Origin: Bradyrhizobium nivariense
GTDB taxonomy: Bacteria > Pseudomonadota > Alphaproteobacteria > Rhizobiales > Xanthobacteraceae
NCBI RefSeq assembly: GCF_029846715.1
Contig: NZ_JARVWW010000008.1
Location: 1-64,000, forward strand
Length of the DNA stretch: 64,000 nt
Reading direction: 5' to 3'
Shown here in pieces: positions 25,466 to 34,126 of the stretch. The notes beneath the pieces are model-generated. The model made no database searches. It was not told the DNA's origin and saw only the letters and a list, made by a program, of their open reading frames with translations. The number at the start of each line of letters is the position of its first letter. Position 1 is the first letter of the stretch. The position numbers were made by a program, and so were the translations under genes.

Positions 25466-25741
25466 ATGTTTAAAGAGGAATCGCCGATCGCCTATGACGC
25501 GCCGGCCGAACTGAAGAAGTGGCCGTCGCTGAAGGGCGAGAGGCAGAAGAGCCGAGGTCCGCCCTATCTCGTCTACAACGGCACGCTCGCTGACTGCGTC
25601 CGCGAGCTTATGGGCAAGCCCATCAAGGGCATCTCGCTCTACGACATCATGACGAGGCCGCAAACAGCGTTCGACCAGACGGTGCTGTCGCCCGGCGACG
25701 CCGCCGAGATCGCGATGCGCAAGGACTTTCCAAAGGATTAG
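25466..25741 (+). CDS. Small conserved-looking protein of unknown function
   Basis: The 91-residue hydrophilic protein begins MFKEESPIAYDAP and ends KDFPKD. It has no membrane segment and no motif I recognise. It follows the VOC gene by 78 bp and converges on the L,D-transpeptidase gene 9 bp away. Its codon use matches its neighbours, which is why I regard it as real. Confidence 0.6.
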   Translation: MFKEESPIAYDAPAELKKWPSLKGERQKSRGPPYLVYNGTLADCVRELMGKPIKGISLYDIMTRPQTAFDQTVLSPGDAAEIAMRKDFPKD

Positions 25742-25750
25742 TTTCGAGGT

Positions 25751-26785
25751 CTAGTTCGAGGCCCGCTTGCCGCCGGACTTCCCCGGGTGCTTGGACGAGG
25801 ATTCCGTCGGCGCATCCAGGAAGACGACCGGTGTGCCGCGCTTGATATGATCGCCGAGCGCGCGCACGTCCCAATTGGTCAGCCTGACGCAGCCGTGCGA
25901 CGCGGACTTGCTCACCTTGTCGGGCTCCGCCGTGCCGTGGATGCCGTAGCCCTGCGCGGACAGGCCGATCCAGTACGCCCCTACCGGATTGTTTGGACCC
26001 GGCTGGACATCGAACGGCCGTTTCGATTTGACGCTGCTGAACTTGTAGTCAGGATTGTAGTGATAGGTCGGCTTCTCGTTTGTGCTGATGATCTTGAGCG
26101 TACCGCTCGGCGTTGGACGGTCCGGGCTACCGATTGACGCGGGATAGAATGCGAGCAGGCGGCCGGCCCCGTCGAATGCTTTCAGCGTGCCCTTCTTCTT
26201 GTCGATCTCGAGCCGCGCAACGGGTGGCAGCTCGCTTCGTGCAGAGACATTCGCAACGGCAATCGTCTCCCCGGCCTTGTCGAAGGACTTGCCGGGATTG
26301 AGCGTCCGAAGCAGGTCCCCGCTCATGTGGAATCTTTCGGCGAGTCCCTCGAGCGGGCTGGTGTAGCTCAGCGCCTTCAGCGACTTCATGTCCTCGAGCT
26401 TGCGCGGCAGCTCTTTCAGGAACGGTCCCTTCACATCGGCCTCGGTGATCCTGTAGTCGACAATCATGGGACCTTCGCTCGCCGCGCTCAGCCTGTCCCA
26501 AAGCTCCGGCGCGATCGTCTTCTCGAAAGCGATACCGCTCTGCTCGGCAAATGCCTTCAACGCTTTCTGCGCGTTCTCGCCGAACTTGCCGTCGATTTCG
26601 CCCGGCGAGAACTGCGTACGGTCCAGCATGATCTGAAGCTTCACCACGGATGCGCTGATCTTGTCGGTAGCCGGCTGTTTCGCGGGACGCGCAGCGTCGT
26701 TCACTGCGGTGGCATCGAGATTGTTCGCGAGCGCCGGACAGATCACCCACAGCGAAATCACTGCGCCAAGCATCCACCGCACCAT
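25751..26785 (-). CDS. L,D-transpeptidase (YkuD) with peptidoglycan-binding domain
   Basis: The 344-residue exported enzyme has a signal peptide (1-20), a peptidoglycan-binding helical domain (about 47-97: LQIMLDRTQFSPGEIDGKFGENAQKAL in two parts) and a LysM-like middle. The YkuD catalytic domain ends in YGIHGTAEPDKVSKSASHGC, with the nucleophile at C299 followed by VRL. It cross-links peptidoglycan stems through 3-3 bonds or anchors proteins. It is divergent from a lytic transglycosylase gene 195 bp away, so the two wall enzymes share a promoter region. Confidence 0.9.
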   Translation of the reverse strand: MVRWMLGAVISLWVICPALANNLDATAVNDAARPAKQPATDKISASVVKLQIMLDRTQFSPGEIDGKFGENAQKALKAFAEQSGIAFEKTIAPELWDRLSAASEGPMIVDYRITEADVKGPFLKELPRKLEDMKSLKALSYTSPLEGLAERFHMSGDLLRTLNPGKSFDKAGETIAVANVSARSELPPVARLEIDKKKGTLKAFDGAGRLLAFYPASIGSPDRPTPSGTLKIISTNEKPTYHYNPDYKFSSVKSKRPFDVQPGPNNPVGAYWIGLSAQGYGIHGTAEPDKVSKSASHGCVRLTNWDVRALGDHIKRGTPVVFLDAPTESSSKHPGKSGGKRASN

Positions 26786-26980
26786 GTCGCTCTTCCCAAT
26801 TCACCAATGCTCCCCGCAAAACCGCGGAGAGTTTCCCGGCGGGAACACCGTAGTAGCACCGACGGAACCGACGAGACCGCAGCTTTGCCGCAATCGCACG
26901 GTTAAGAACTCCTCATCGCCCGCGCAGCGCTGGCCGTTCATCCCACAGTTCGCATCCCACAGTTCGAGGTTGCTCCAGCA

Positions 26981-27943
26981 ATGCGATTTGTCGTCGCGGC
27001 TTGCGCCGCGTTTATGATTCTGATGTGCGACCTCGATCCGTCGGCGTCCCGCCAAGCACCAGCTTTCGACCACGCCGTTCTTCAAAACACTCAAGCCTCA
27101 CCACTTGTTCCGGTGGTCGATCTGTTCCTCGCAAGCGTGCAGGCCCTCGAGCTCGCCAATGCACGCGCTGCCTTTGAGGAGACACCCGAGCCGCCGCGCG
27201 CCGTCGAACCTGTCGCGCAGGCGCCGATTTCGCCGACTGAACGATTCTGCAACGCGCTTCGTGAAGCCGCCGAGGCCAGCGGCATTCCCGTGCCGTTCTT
27301 CGCCCGCCTGATCTGGCAGGAGAGCCGCTTCAAGTCCAACGAGGTCAGCCAGGCCGGCGCCCAAGGCGTCGCACAGTTCATGCCGGAAACAGCAGCGGAG
27401 GTCGGGTTGGACGATCCCTTCGATGCGATGAAGGCGCTGCCGGCGTCAGCCAAATTCCTGCGCAAGCTCCGCGACGATTTCGGCAATCTCGGCCTTGCCG
27501 CGGCCGCCTATAACGCGGGCCCTGGCCGGATCCAGAAATGGCTCGCCAGAGAGAGCGAGCTGCCGCGCGAGACGCGCGACCACGTCCGCATCATCACCGG
27601 CACCAAGGCCGAAGACTGGACCGAACGCACGGAGGCCCTCGCGATCCGGATCGACCTGCCGCGCGAAGCGCCATGCGAAGGCATCGGCAGCCTGTCCAAG
27701 ACGAAAGACGTCGCCTGGGTTCCGGTAAACCTGACGCCCTCGGTCACGACCATCATTCGCAAGGCGGAGCAACTGGCGGTGCGATTGACGACCAACCGTG
27801 CACGCAAGCGGTTCGCAACCCTGCTTCGGAAGAACGCTTCGGCTCACGGCAAAGCGCGCATCATGATTGAAGCGCGCGCGGCCGGAAAGAGCGCGAAGCG
27901 CCGAGTCATCCGTCTCGCCGCGCACGAACGATCTGCCAGCTGA
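26981..27943 (+). CDS. Lytic transglycosylase (SLT domain)
   Basis: The 320-residue protein has a short signal peptide (about 1-20) and a linker rich in E and P. The SLT goose-lysozyme-like domain lies at about 100-200: IWQESRF with catalytic E114, SQAGAQGVAQFMPETAAEVG and AAAAYNAGPGRIQKWL. The C-terminal 80 residues are very basic (AGKSAKRRVIRLAAHERSAS) and may bind the wall or DNA. It cleaves peptidoglycan glycan strands in the periplasm. It ends at a convergent hairpin shared with the DUF1236 gene. Confidence 0.87.
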   Translation: MRFVVAACAAFMILMCDLDPSASRQAPAFDHAVLQNTQASPLVPVVDLFLASVQALELANARAAFEETPEPPRAVEPVAQAPISPTERFCNALREAAEASGIPVPFFARLIWQESRFKSNEVSQAGAQGVAQFMPETAAEVGLDDPFDAMKALPASAKFLRKLRDDFGNLGLAAAAYNAGPGRIQKWLARESELPRETRDHVRIITGTKAEDWTERTEALAIRIDLPREAPCEGIGSLSKTKDVAWVPVNLTPSVTTIIRKAEQLAVRLTTNRARKRFATLLRKNASAHGKARIMIEARAAGKSAKRRVIRLAAHERSAS

Positions 27944-27952
27944 TGCCGGATC

Positions 27953-27978
27953 GGAAGCCGCTCGAGGGAGCGGCTTCC
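27953..27978. terminator. Hairpin between convergent genes
   Basis: The perfect 11-bp stem GGAAGCCGCTC/GAGCGGCTTCC has a GAGG loop and lies exactly between the transglycosylase stop and the DUF1236 stop. There is no T-run on either side, so it may stop polymerase only partly or protect both message ends. Confidence 0.6.
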
Positions 27979-27991
27979 GGCGGCGTGCGAA

Positions 27992-29116
27992 CTAGTCGAT
28001 TTCCTCGATGATGCGGCGTTCGCGGGGCTCGATGACATAGGTCCGCGAATCGCGGTGGATGTAGCGGTACTCCCGCAGGTCGGGCGCGTCCCGGTAGACG
28101 GTGCTCGGGAATTCCTCGACCTCGACACTGTCGGGAACGCGGTCACCTACATGAATCTCGCTGCGTGCGGTGCTGCCGGTGGTCTGTCGTTCGCTCCGTC
28201 CCTCGGTGCGGGTCTTCGCATGCTTGCGGATCACTTCGCGATCGCGATCCGAAAACTTGCTGGCGCCGCGCTCGCGCGTGGTCGTCGTTGTCGCGGTGGA
28301 TTGTCCCGAGTACGGCAGCACGGTCACGATCTTGTATGTCGCCGGATCGACCACGACGATCTCATCCTTCACCAGCGCAAAGCTGTAGCCGCGATATTGC
28401 GGCACGATCTCGACCACATCGGGCGGCAGCGTCGACAGCTGGATGTCGCGCGGCACCACCGTGCCGACGCTCAGCGAGAAATTGACGCTGGTCAGCGGCC
28501 GCACGTTGAGGTGGGAGATGGACGCGCTGATCTTGGTCTCCTGCTGCTTGTTGAGGTTGACGTCAGTGCGCGCCGCGGCCTGTGAATTGGCGCGCGCCCG
28601 CTCGCCCTGCGCCTGATTGCTGCTCGGCGCGTTTGGCGATTGCTGGGCCTGGTTGGTTCCGGTCCCGCTGGGCGCCTGCTGCGCCTGATTGGCGTTCGTC
28701 GACGGAGGGTTGGATCGATCCTGCGCCTGGTTCGAGTTCGCCGCCGGCGGATTGGCGCTCTGCTGGGCGCCGGGCTGGTTGCCGGCCGTGTTCGAGTTGG
28801 CCGCACCGCTCGACGGCCGAGAGGACGTGTCCGCGCTATTGGTAGCGTTGGTCCCGGAGCCGGAATTGGCCGATCCGGAAGACGGAGTTGTCGCCTCGGT
28901 ATTCTGTGTCGACGCTCCCGGCGTCGATGATTGCTGCGGTTGCGACGTGGTCTGCTGCGTTTGTGCCGCGCCAGACGGCGAGGTGGTGGACGGAGCTGCG
29001 GAATTCGACTGGGATTGCGGCGTCTGCTCGGACTTGCTGTTCGTGCTTGGCGATTGCGCAAAGGCGGCGTTCGCCAGCACCAGCCCCAATGCGGTCGTTG
29101 CCAATAGGCGGATCAT
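27992..29116 (-). CDS. Exported DUF1236 protein with long low-complexity N/Q/S/A region
   Basis: The 374-residue protein has a signal peptide (1-20, cleaved at AFA-Q). About 150 residues built of Ser, Asn, Gln, Ala, Pro and Thr follow (repeated ANSNQAQ and QAQQSPN-like units). The C-terminus has two DUF1236-like blocks: SVGTVVPRDIQLSTLPPDVV with YSFALVKDEIVVVDP, and HVGDRVPDSVEVEEFPSTVY with YIHRDSRTYVIEPRERRI. DUF1236 proteins are common in Rhizobiales and their role is unknown. The disordered linker suggests an envelope-exposed or wall-spanning protein. Confidence 0.8.
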   Translation of the reverse strand: MIRLLATTALGLVLANAAFAQSPSTNSKSEQTPQSQSNSAAPSTTSPSGAAQTQQTTSQPQQSSTPGASTQNTEATTPSSGSANSGSGTNATNSADTSSRPSSGAANSNTAGNQPGAQQSANPPAANSNQAQDRSNPPSTNANQAQQAPSGTGTNQAQQSPNAPSSNQAQGERARANSQAAARTDVNLNKQQETKISASISHLNVRPLTSVNFSLSVGTVVPRDIQLSTLPPDVVEIVPQYRGYSFALVKDEIVVVDPATYKIVTVLPYSGQSTATTTTTRERGASKFSDRDREVIRKHAKTRTEGRSERQTTGSTARSEIHVGDRVPDSVEVEEFPSTVYRDAPDLREYRYIHRDSRTYVIEPRERRIIEEID

Positions 29117-29221
29117 GGTTCACTCCCTTGTTCGGTTAAAGCGTTGGCTATTAACCTGCGCTAAAACCCTCTGTTCCACTTTTTCCCGAACGGAAGGCGC
29201 CGCGCCTGCACGGAACCTGCA

Positions 29222-29683
29222 ATGCCATCGAACAGTGCCGGGATCCTCGCCTACCGAAAGCGACGGGAAATCGAGGTTCTCCTCGTTCATCCCGGAGGGC
29301 CGTTCTGGCGCAACAAGGACCTCGCTGCATGGTCGATCCCGAAGGGCGAGTATGCGGACGGAGAAGACGCAGACATCGCCGCGCGACGGGAGTTTGCCGA
29401 GGAGCTCGGACTTGAGCTGTCTATGCCGCTGATCGCGCTTGGTCAGGTCAAGCAGCGCGGCGGCAAAGTCGTCACCGCGTTCGCAGTCGAGTTCGACATC
29501 GACGTGCGCAGCATTCGCAGCAACACGTTCGAGATGGAATGGCCGCCGCGCAGCGGCAGACGGCAGACCTTCCCGGAGGTCGATCGTGCCGAATGGTTCA
29601 CGCTCGAAGAAGCGCGCGAGAAGATCAACGCAGGACAGCGCCCGCTGCTCGAGCGGATAGCTCAGGTGGCCGGCATCGGATAA
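29222..29683 (+). CDS. NUDIX hydrolase
   Basis: The 153-residue protein has a complete Nudix box beginning at GEYADGEDADIAARREFAEE and closing with LGL, giving the G-x5-E-x7-REuxEExGu pattern. The AGILAYRKR...VLLVHPGG start and the PEVDRAEWFTLEEAREKI end are as in small MutT-like hydrolases that act on nucleotide diphosphate derivatives. It is transcribed divergently from the DUF1236 gene across 105 bp. Confidence 0.9.
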   Translation: MPSNSAGILAYRKRREIEVLLVHPGGPFWRNKDLAAWSIPKGEYADGEDADIAARREFAEELGLELSMPLIALGQVKQRGGKVVTAFAVEFDIDVRSIRSNTFEMEWPPRSGRRQTFPEVDRAEWFTLEEAREKINAGQRPLLERIAQVAGIG

Positions 29684-29752
29684 CCGCTTCGATCGCGTAC
29701 CGCGGCGCTTGCAACGCGTCAGTCACACCGGCTTGTCGTCGTCGGTCACCGG

Positions 29753-29873
29753 CTCCCTCTCCCGCTCGCGGGAGAGGGCTGGGGAGAGGGTGTCTCCGCA
29801 ACGGGATAATCCCGAAGCGGAAAGAGCCCTCACCCGACGCTACGCGCCGACCTCTCCCGCAAGCGGGAGAGGT
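29753..29873. repeat. Palindromic repeat, family A, copy 3
   Basis: This full copy has both hairpins (CTCTCCCGCTCGCGGGAGAG on the left and CTCTCCCGCAAGCGGGAGAG on the right) and the middle block CCCTCACCCGACGCTACGCGCCG. It occupies half of the 242-bp space between the NUDIX gene and the convergent binding-protein gene. Confidence 0.82.
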
Positions 29874-29925
29874 GGAGCCCGCGGCTCCGACTGACCCAAC
29901 TTACCGTCCTTTGCGCAAGCGTCCG

Positions 29926-30900
29926 CTACTCCACCTTGATGTTCGCGGCGGCCACCACTTCGGCGAGCTCCTTAGTCTCCTTCGCGATCTTCGCCGCATA
30001 CTCGGCCGGGCTGAGCACGCTAACCACGCCTTGCGAGCCGAGCCGCTCCGCGACGGTCGGATCCTTGGCCGCCGTGACGATCTCCCGGTGCAGCGTCTCG
30101 AGGATCGGCGCGGGCGTTGCCTTCGGCATGAAGAAGCCGACCCAGAACGAGAGGTCGAAGCCGGGATAGCCGGCTTCGGCGACGGTCGGCACGTCAGGCA
30201 GCGCCGGCAGCCGCTCGGCTGACGACACCGCGAGCGCGCGCAGCTTGCCGGCTTTCACCAGCGGCACGGCGGACAGGGGATCGAACACCGCCAGGACCTC
30301 CTGCGCGAGGATGCCGACCTCGGACGCAGCACCACCGCGATAGGGCACGTGGATCATCTTGATGCCGGCCTTCTGGCTGAGCAACTCCATGGCGAGATGG
30401 GCGAGGTTGCCGTTGCCGCCGGAGCCGTAGGCAAGCGCGCCGGGCGCAGCCTTTGCCGCGGCGACGAGATCGGCGACGGTGTTGATGTCAGCCGTCTTGG
30501 GATTCTCCGGATTGACCACGAGCACGAGCGGCGCCGACACGACGGTGGTCAGCGGCGCGAAGTCTTTTTCCGGGTCGTAGCGGATGTCCTTGAAGAGCGT
30601 CTTGTTGAGCGTGATGGTGGACGAGTTGCAGGCGAGGATGGTGTAGCCGTCGCCTTCGGCATGCGCGACGCCTTCGGCTGCGATCATGCCGTTGGCGCCG
30701 GCGCGGTTCTCGACCACAAAGGGTTGTCCCAGCTTGTTGCTCAGCCGATCGCCAATGATGCGCGCGACGACGTCGACCGGACCGCCCGCGCTGAAGCCGA
30801 CCATGATCTTGACCGGCCGCACCGGATATTTCTGCGCGAGAGCCTCTGTCGTCACGCACAAGCCGGCGGCGATCGCCAGCAGGCGAAGCGTTCGTTGCAT
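29926..30900 (-). CDS. Bug/TctC-family tripartite tricarboxylate transporter binding protein
   Basis: The 324-residue exported receptor starts at ATG 30900, with GGGAGAG just upstream. A signal peptide (to about ALA-Q at residue 23) precedes YPVRPVKIMVGFSAGGPVDVVARIIGDRLS, the hallmark of Bug receptors for carboxylates. PFVVENRAGANG and YRGGAASEVGIL-like motifs also fit. No TctA/TctB membrane partners are nearby, which is common for these orphan receptors. The ligand is unknown. Confidence 0.88.
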   Translation of the reverse strand: MQRTLRLLAIAAGLCVTTEALAQKYPVRPVKIMVGFSAGGPVDVVARIIGDRLSNKLGQPFVVENRAGANGMIAAEGVAHAEGDGYTILACNSSTITLNKTLFKDIRYDPEKDFAPLTTVVSAPLVLVVNPENPKTADINTVADLVAAAKAAPGALAYGSGGNGNLAHLAMELLSQKAGIKMIHVPYRGGAASEVGILAQEVLAVFDPLSAVPLVKAGKLRALAVSSAERLPALPDVPTVAEAGYPGFDLSFWVGFFMPKATPAPILETLHREIVTAAKDPTVAERLGSQGVVSVLSPAEYAAKIAKETKELAEVVAAANIKVE

Positions 30901-31345
30901 TCGTTCTCTCCCGGGACGCTCGCGGCCGCTTTGGCATGACGCGGCGCATTCGGCGATCATGATGAGCGGGCGCGCCGGATTTCGCAATCGCGTTTGCAGG
31001 CTGGCATTCCGTCGCGCGGCAGGTCAGGGCCGCTTCGAAACAAAAACCGCGAAAACAACCCCATGCACAGTAGCCGGCCGCTGTCAGAACAAGGGCTTAC
31101 ACGGACAAGGATTTGCACGAACGAGAATTGCGCGCTTCGCAATGCCGTTTGACTCGTCGGGCAAAACACCGGCAGAATGCCATCATCGCAACAATCGCCA
31201 ACGTCGACGCCGCCCGACCACGGGGCGCCTCGCGGCGATTGCGCGTAAGCCATTCATCGACATCTCGAAAATCGCACAGGCGCGCAGCGAGCGATCGATT
31301 TCGCGCGCAATCAGCATCAGCCTGCGCGGGCAAAGGACACATCAC
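30901..31345. other. Non-coding stretch between divergent genes
   Basis: These 445 bp separate the Bug receptor gene from a plus-strand pair. Frames are open on both strands but show no family resemblance or good start. Apart from the receptor's ribosome site near 30905 I see no clear promoter or hairpin. Confidence 0.4.
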
Positions 31346-32002
31346 ATGACGACATCTGCCAAACGCCACAGCACGCTGCCGCTTGCGGTAACCGATCGCA
31401 GCGGCCCGGCCGCCACCCCGCGGATCAAGCTCTACAAGCGGCGCATTGTGATCCACCATTCCGACCCGCAAGCCGGCGAACGACTGCTCGCCGAGGCGCT
31501 CGGCGCCGCCGACCGCGACGCACTGCATGGTCTGCTGGGGCAATTGGTGAAGGCCAGTGCGGTCGGACGGGAGCCCGATGAAGCCAATCTCGCCTTCATG
31601 ATCTCGCTGGTGAAGAGCATCGCGCCGAAGGATTCGATCGAGGCCATGCTCGCGGTGCAGATGGTGTCCATTCACACGGCGGCGATGCGCTCCGCCTGCC
31701 GCCTCGCCCTCACCCCCGACATTCCGCAGCAGGAGAGCATCACACGCGCATTGACCCGGTTGAACCGCACCTTCGCGGCCCAGATCGAGGCACTCAGCCG
31801 CCACCGCAACAACGGCGAGCGTGCGATTACGGTCCAAAATTTGTCGGTGCAGGACGGCGGCAGGGCGATCGTGGGCAACGTTACCCAGCACGCGAGCATG
31901 ATGGTCGCGGAGCCGAACGCTGCGACAGCTGCTGGAATGGTCCCGCCGCGCGAGGCCGGCGAATGCGAACAGGCCGAATCCAGACAAGGCGCCAGCGCAT
32001 GA
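31346..32002 (+). CDS. Uncharacterised protein, first gene of a pair with an HGG-motif protein
   Basis: The 218-residue cytoplasmic protein is mostly helical, with no membrane segment. Segments such as LLAEALGAADRDALHGLLGQL, VKSIAPKDSIEAMLAVQMVSIHTAAM and ALTRLNRTFAAQIEALSRHR suggest a phage-packaging or toxin-adaptor-like helical protein, but I cannot assign a family. The frame is open far upstream; ATG 31346 is the first start giving ordinary composition. It overlaps the next gene by 4 bp (ATGA). Confidence 0.6.
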   Translation: MTTSAKRHSTLPLAVTDRSGPAATPRIKLYKRRIVIHHSDPQAGERLLAEALGAADRDALHGLLGQLVKASAVGREPDEANLAFMISLVKSIAPKDSIEAMLAVQMVSIHTAAMRSACRLALTPDIPQQESITRALTRLNRTFAAQIEALSRHRNNGERAITVQNLSVQDGGRAIVGNVTQHASMMVAEPNAATAAGMVPPREAGECEQAESRQGASA

Positions 32003-32280
32003 GCGGCCATCACATCCGCAACACGGGCGCGATGATGACGAGCCCGCGCTGCGGCGCCGGAACGCGCAGCGGCACCATTTGTCGCGCGCCGGCGGTGCAA
32101 GGCAAGGCCCGCTGCCGCATGCACGGCGGCGCACGGAAATCAGGCGCGCCGAGGGGAAATCAGAATGCGCGGACGCATGGCGCGTTCACGCAGGACGGGA
32201 TCGCGGAAGGACGGGCAATCCGGACGCTGCTGGGCGAGACGCGGAAGCTGCTGGTCGAGATGGAGTCAGTGCCTGACTGA
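31999..32280 (+). CDS. Small HGG-motif protein
   Basis: The 93-residue basic protein has two spaced cysteines (SPRCGAGTRSGTICRAPAV) and a third in ARCRMHGG, followed by HGGARKSGAPRGNQNARTHG. This cysteine-plus-HGG pattern recurs in many small rhizobial proteins, often next to phage-like genes, and may form a metal-binding or nucleic-acid-binding knuckle. It is translationally coupled to the preceding gene. The function is not known. Confidence 0.65.
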   Translation: MSGHHIRNTGAMMTSPRCGAGTRSGTICRAPAVQGKARCRMHGGARKSGAPRGNQNARTHGAFTQDGIAEGRAIRTLLGETRKLLVEMESVPD

Positions 32281-32320
32281 GGGATCGGCCGTTTGAAGCC
32301 AAGTTTCAGACATTCACGCG

Positions 32321-32439
32321 CTATTAATGGAGCATATCGGCCTAAATGGTCCAGTTATAAACCAACATATATTGACGCGCCTATCAAGGCAGGACTATAA
32401 ATAGATCATGTAGCCATATACGGTCTATTAATGGATCAT
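32321..32439. promoter_or_regulatory. Three operator-like repeats upstream of hipB
   Basis: Three copies of a 15-16 bp AT-rich motif occur: CTATTAATGGAGCATA (32321-32336), CTATAAATAGATCATG (32395-32410) and CTATTAATGGATCAT (32425-32439). The last ends 2 bp before the hipB start codon. Their common core is CTATWAATrGAkCAT. The second overlaps the likely -10 box. They are the expected binding sites for HipB-type autorepression. The region is markedly AT-rich compared with its surroundings. Confidence 0.6.
32372..32401 (+). promoter_or_regulatory. Likely sigma-70 promoter of hipBA
   Basis: TTGACG (32372-32377) and TATAAA (32396-32401) are separated by 18 bp. The -10 box lies inside the middle operator repeat, so repressor binding would block polymerase. 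Confidence 0.6.
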
Positions 32440-32441
32440 CC

Positions 32442-32777
32442 ATGCCAAAAATAGCAAGACCCTACTCCCGTTACGCCAAGGATGCGGCTGTGCTGCTCGG
32501 CCAGCTCATTCACAAGGCCCGTATCGAGCGGAAGATGACGGCCGAAGAACTGGCCAGCAGGGCTGGTCTTTCGCGCGGGCTGTTGCGGCGCATCGAGAAC
32601 GGCGACCTCGGCTGCACGCTTGGTGCGGTCTTCGAAGCAGCGGCCATCGCCGGCGTGTCGTTGTTCGATAGCGACGAACGCGCCCTGGCGAGCGCCCTCT
32701 CCTCCAATTCCGCCGTGATGGCGCTGCTGCCGAAATCCGTCCGCACTTCGCACAAGACGCCCGATGACGATTTCTGA
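32442..32777 (+). CDS. hipB: HipB-like XRE-family antitoxin/repressor
   Basis: The 111-residue protein has a helix-turn-helix domain at about 15-75 (LGQLIHKARIERKMTAEELA, then SRAGLSRGLLRRIENGDLGC). In HipBA systems this protein binds the operators and neutralises the kinase HipA. Its 3' end overlaps hipA by 14 bp, the usual toxin-antitoxin linkage. The C-terminal tail SVRTSHKTPDDDF is polar and may contact HipA. Confidence 0.8.
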   Translation: MPKIARPYSRYAKDAAVLLGQLIHKARIERKMTAEELASRAGLSRGLLRRIENGDLGCTLGAVFEAAAIAGVSLFDSDERALASALSSNSAVMALLPKSVRTSHKTPDDDF

Positions 32778-34047
32778 AAAGCCCACTGAGGCCTTCGTAT
32801 GGACCTGGCTGCCGGACGCTACCGCCCCGGTCGTGGCAGGTCGACTGTTTGCAGAAGGCACACAGCTGCTCTTCCACTACGGACGAAGCTACCTCGCGCG
32901 AAACAACGCGATCGCGCTCTATCACCCGGAGCTTCCACTGCGGAGCGGCGTGCTGCCGCTGACGCCCGGCTTGATGATGCCGAACTGCATTCGCGACGCC
33001 TCACCCGATGCGTGGGGCCGTCGCGTCATCATCAACCGGACATTCGGGAAGAGCGGCAAGGACGTCGATACCGGAGACATCGACGAACTGACCTATCTGC
33101 TGGAGTCCGGCTCGGACCGCATCGGCGCCCTGGATTTCCAGCTCTCGGCGGAGAGCTATATACCGCGCGAGGCTTCGGCAGCATCGCTTGCAGAACTTCA
33201 AGCCGCGACCACGCTCGTCGAACAAGGGGTCCCGCTCACGCCGGAGCTTGATCGAGCCCTCCTGCATGGAAGCTCGATCGGCGGCGCCCGGCCGAAGACG
33301 ACGATCATCGCGAATACTCAAAAATATATCGCAAAATTCTCATCGCAGAACGACCTCTACAATGTCGTGAAGGCGGAATTTGTGGCCATGCGGCTTGCCG
33401 CAAGGGCTGGTCTTGTTGCGGCCCCCGTCAGCCTCGACCGCGCCGCCGGAAAGGACGTCCTGCTGATCGAACGTTTCGATCGGCAGAAGACCGGGGACGG
33501 GTGGCGGCGCCGCGCGATGGTCTCCGCGCTGACGCTGCTCGAACTCGAGGAAATGATGGCGCGCTACGCGAGCTACGAGGACCTCGCGACGATCATCCGT
33601 CACAGGTTCACCTCGCCAAAGGAGACGCTCCGCGAACTGTTCGGACGGATGGTGTTCAACATCCTCTGCGGCAACACGGACGATCACGCCCGGAACCACG
33701 CGGCGTTCTGGGACGGAAAAAATCTCTCGCTGACGCCCGCTTACGACATCTGCCCCCAGGCCAGAACCGGCGGTGAGGCAACGCAAGCGATGTTCATCAC
33801 CGGCGAACGACGCACGAGCCAGATCACCGTGTGCCTCCAGGCCGCGCCGCTCTTCCTTCTCGGCCTCGATGAGGCGACCAAGCTCATTGCGGGACAGATC
33901 AAGGTGATCAAGACGTTCTGGAAAAACGTATGCGACACAGCGGCGCTTTCGGAAGTCGACCGCAACTTCCTCTGGAGACGACAATTCCTCAACGAGTTCG
34001 CCTTCGTCGACGCTCCGGAACCGCTGGTCAAGCTCGTTGAGGGATGA
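32764..34047 (+). CDS. hipA: HipA-like serine/threonine kinase toxin
   Basis: The 427-residue kinase has an N-terminal HipA subdomain (about 10-115, RSGVLPLTPGLMM and DASPDAWGRRV) and the regulatory P-loop SSIGGARPKT (170-179). The catalytic loop GNTDDHARNHA (303-313, catalytic aspartate D306) and the metal-binding PAYDI (D328) are also present. All residues needed for kinase activity seem present. HipA kinases phosphorylate tRNA synthetases or other targets and cause growth arrest. It overlaps hipB by 14 bp. The AT-rich promoter and position beside small unknown genes suggest a mobile or accessory origin. Confidence 0.88.
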   Translation: MTISEKPTEAFVWTWLPDATAPVVAGRLFAEGTQLLFHYGRSYLARNNAIALYHPELPLRSGVLPLTPGLMMPNCIRDASPDAWGRRVIINRTFGKSGKDVDTGDIDELTYLLESGSDRIGALDFQLSAESYIPREASAASLAELQAATTLVEQGVPLTPELDRALLHGSSIGGARPKTTIIANTQKYIAKFSSQNDLYNVVKAEFVAMRLAARAGLVAAPVSLDRAAGKDVLLIERFDRQKTGDGWRRRAMVSALTLLELEEMMARYASYEDLATIIRHRFTSPKETLRELFGRMVFNILCGNTDDHARNHAAFWDGKNLSLTPAYDICPQARTGGEATQAMFITGERRTSQITVCLQAAPLFLLGLDEATKLIAGQIKVIKTFWKNVCDTAALSEVDRNFLWRRQFLNEFAFVDAPEPLVKLVEG

Positions 34048-34126
34048 AAGGCTCTAGGATGGCTTGAACTCTTCGCGAAACCCATTATCGGCCAGCGCCG
34101 TAGCGGCGCCGGCCCTCTGTCGCCCG

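Noticed and set aside
31097..32134. Minus-strand frame of 345 codons opposite the HGG pair
   Set aside because: It is arginine- and alanine-rich without recognisable motifs, while the plus strand shows coupled genes with sensible starts.
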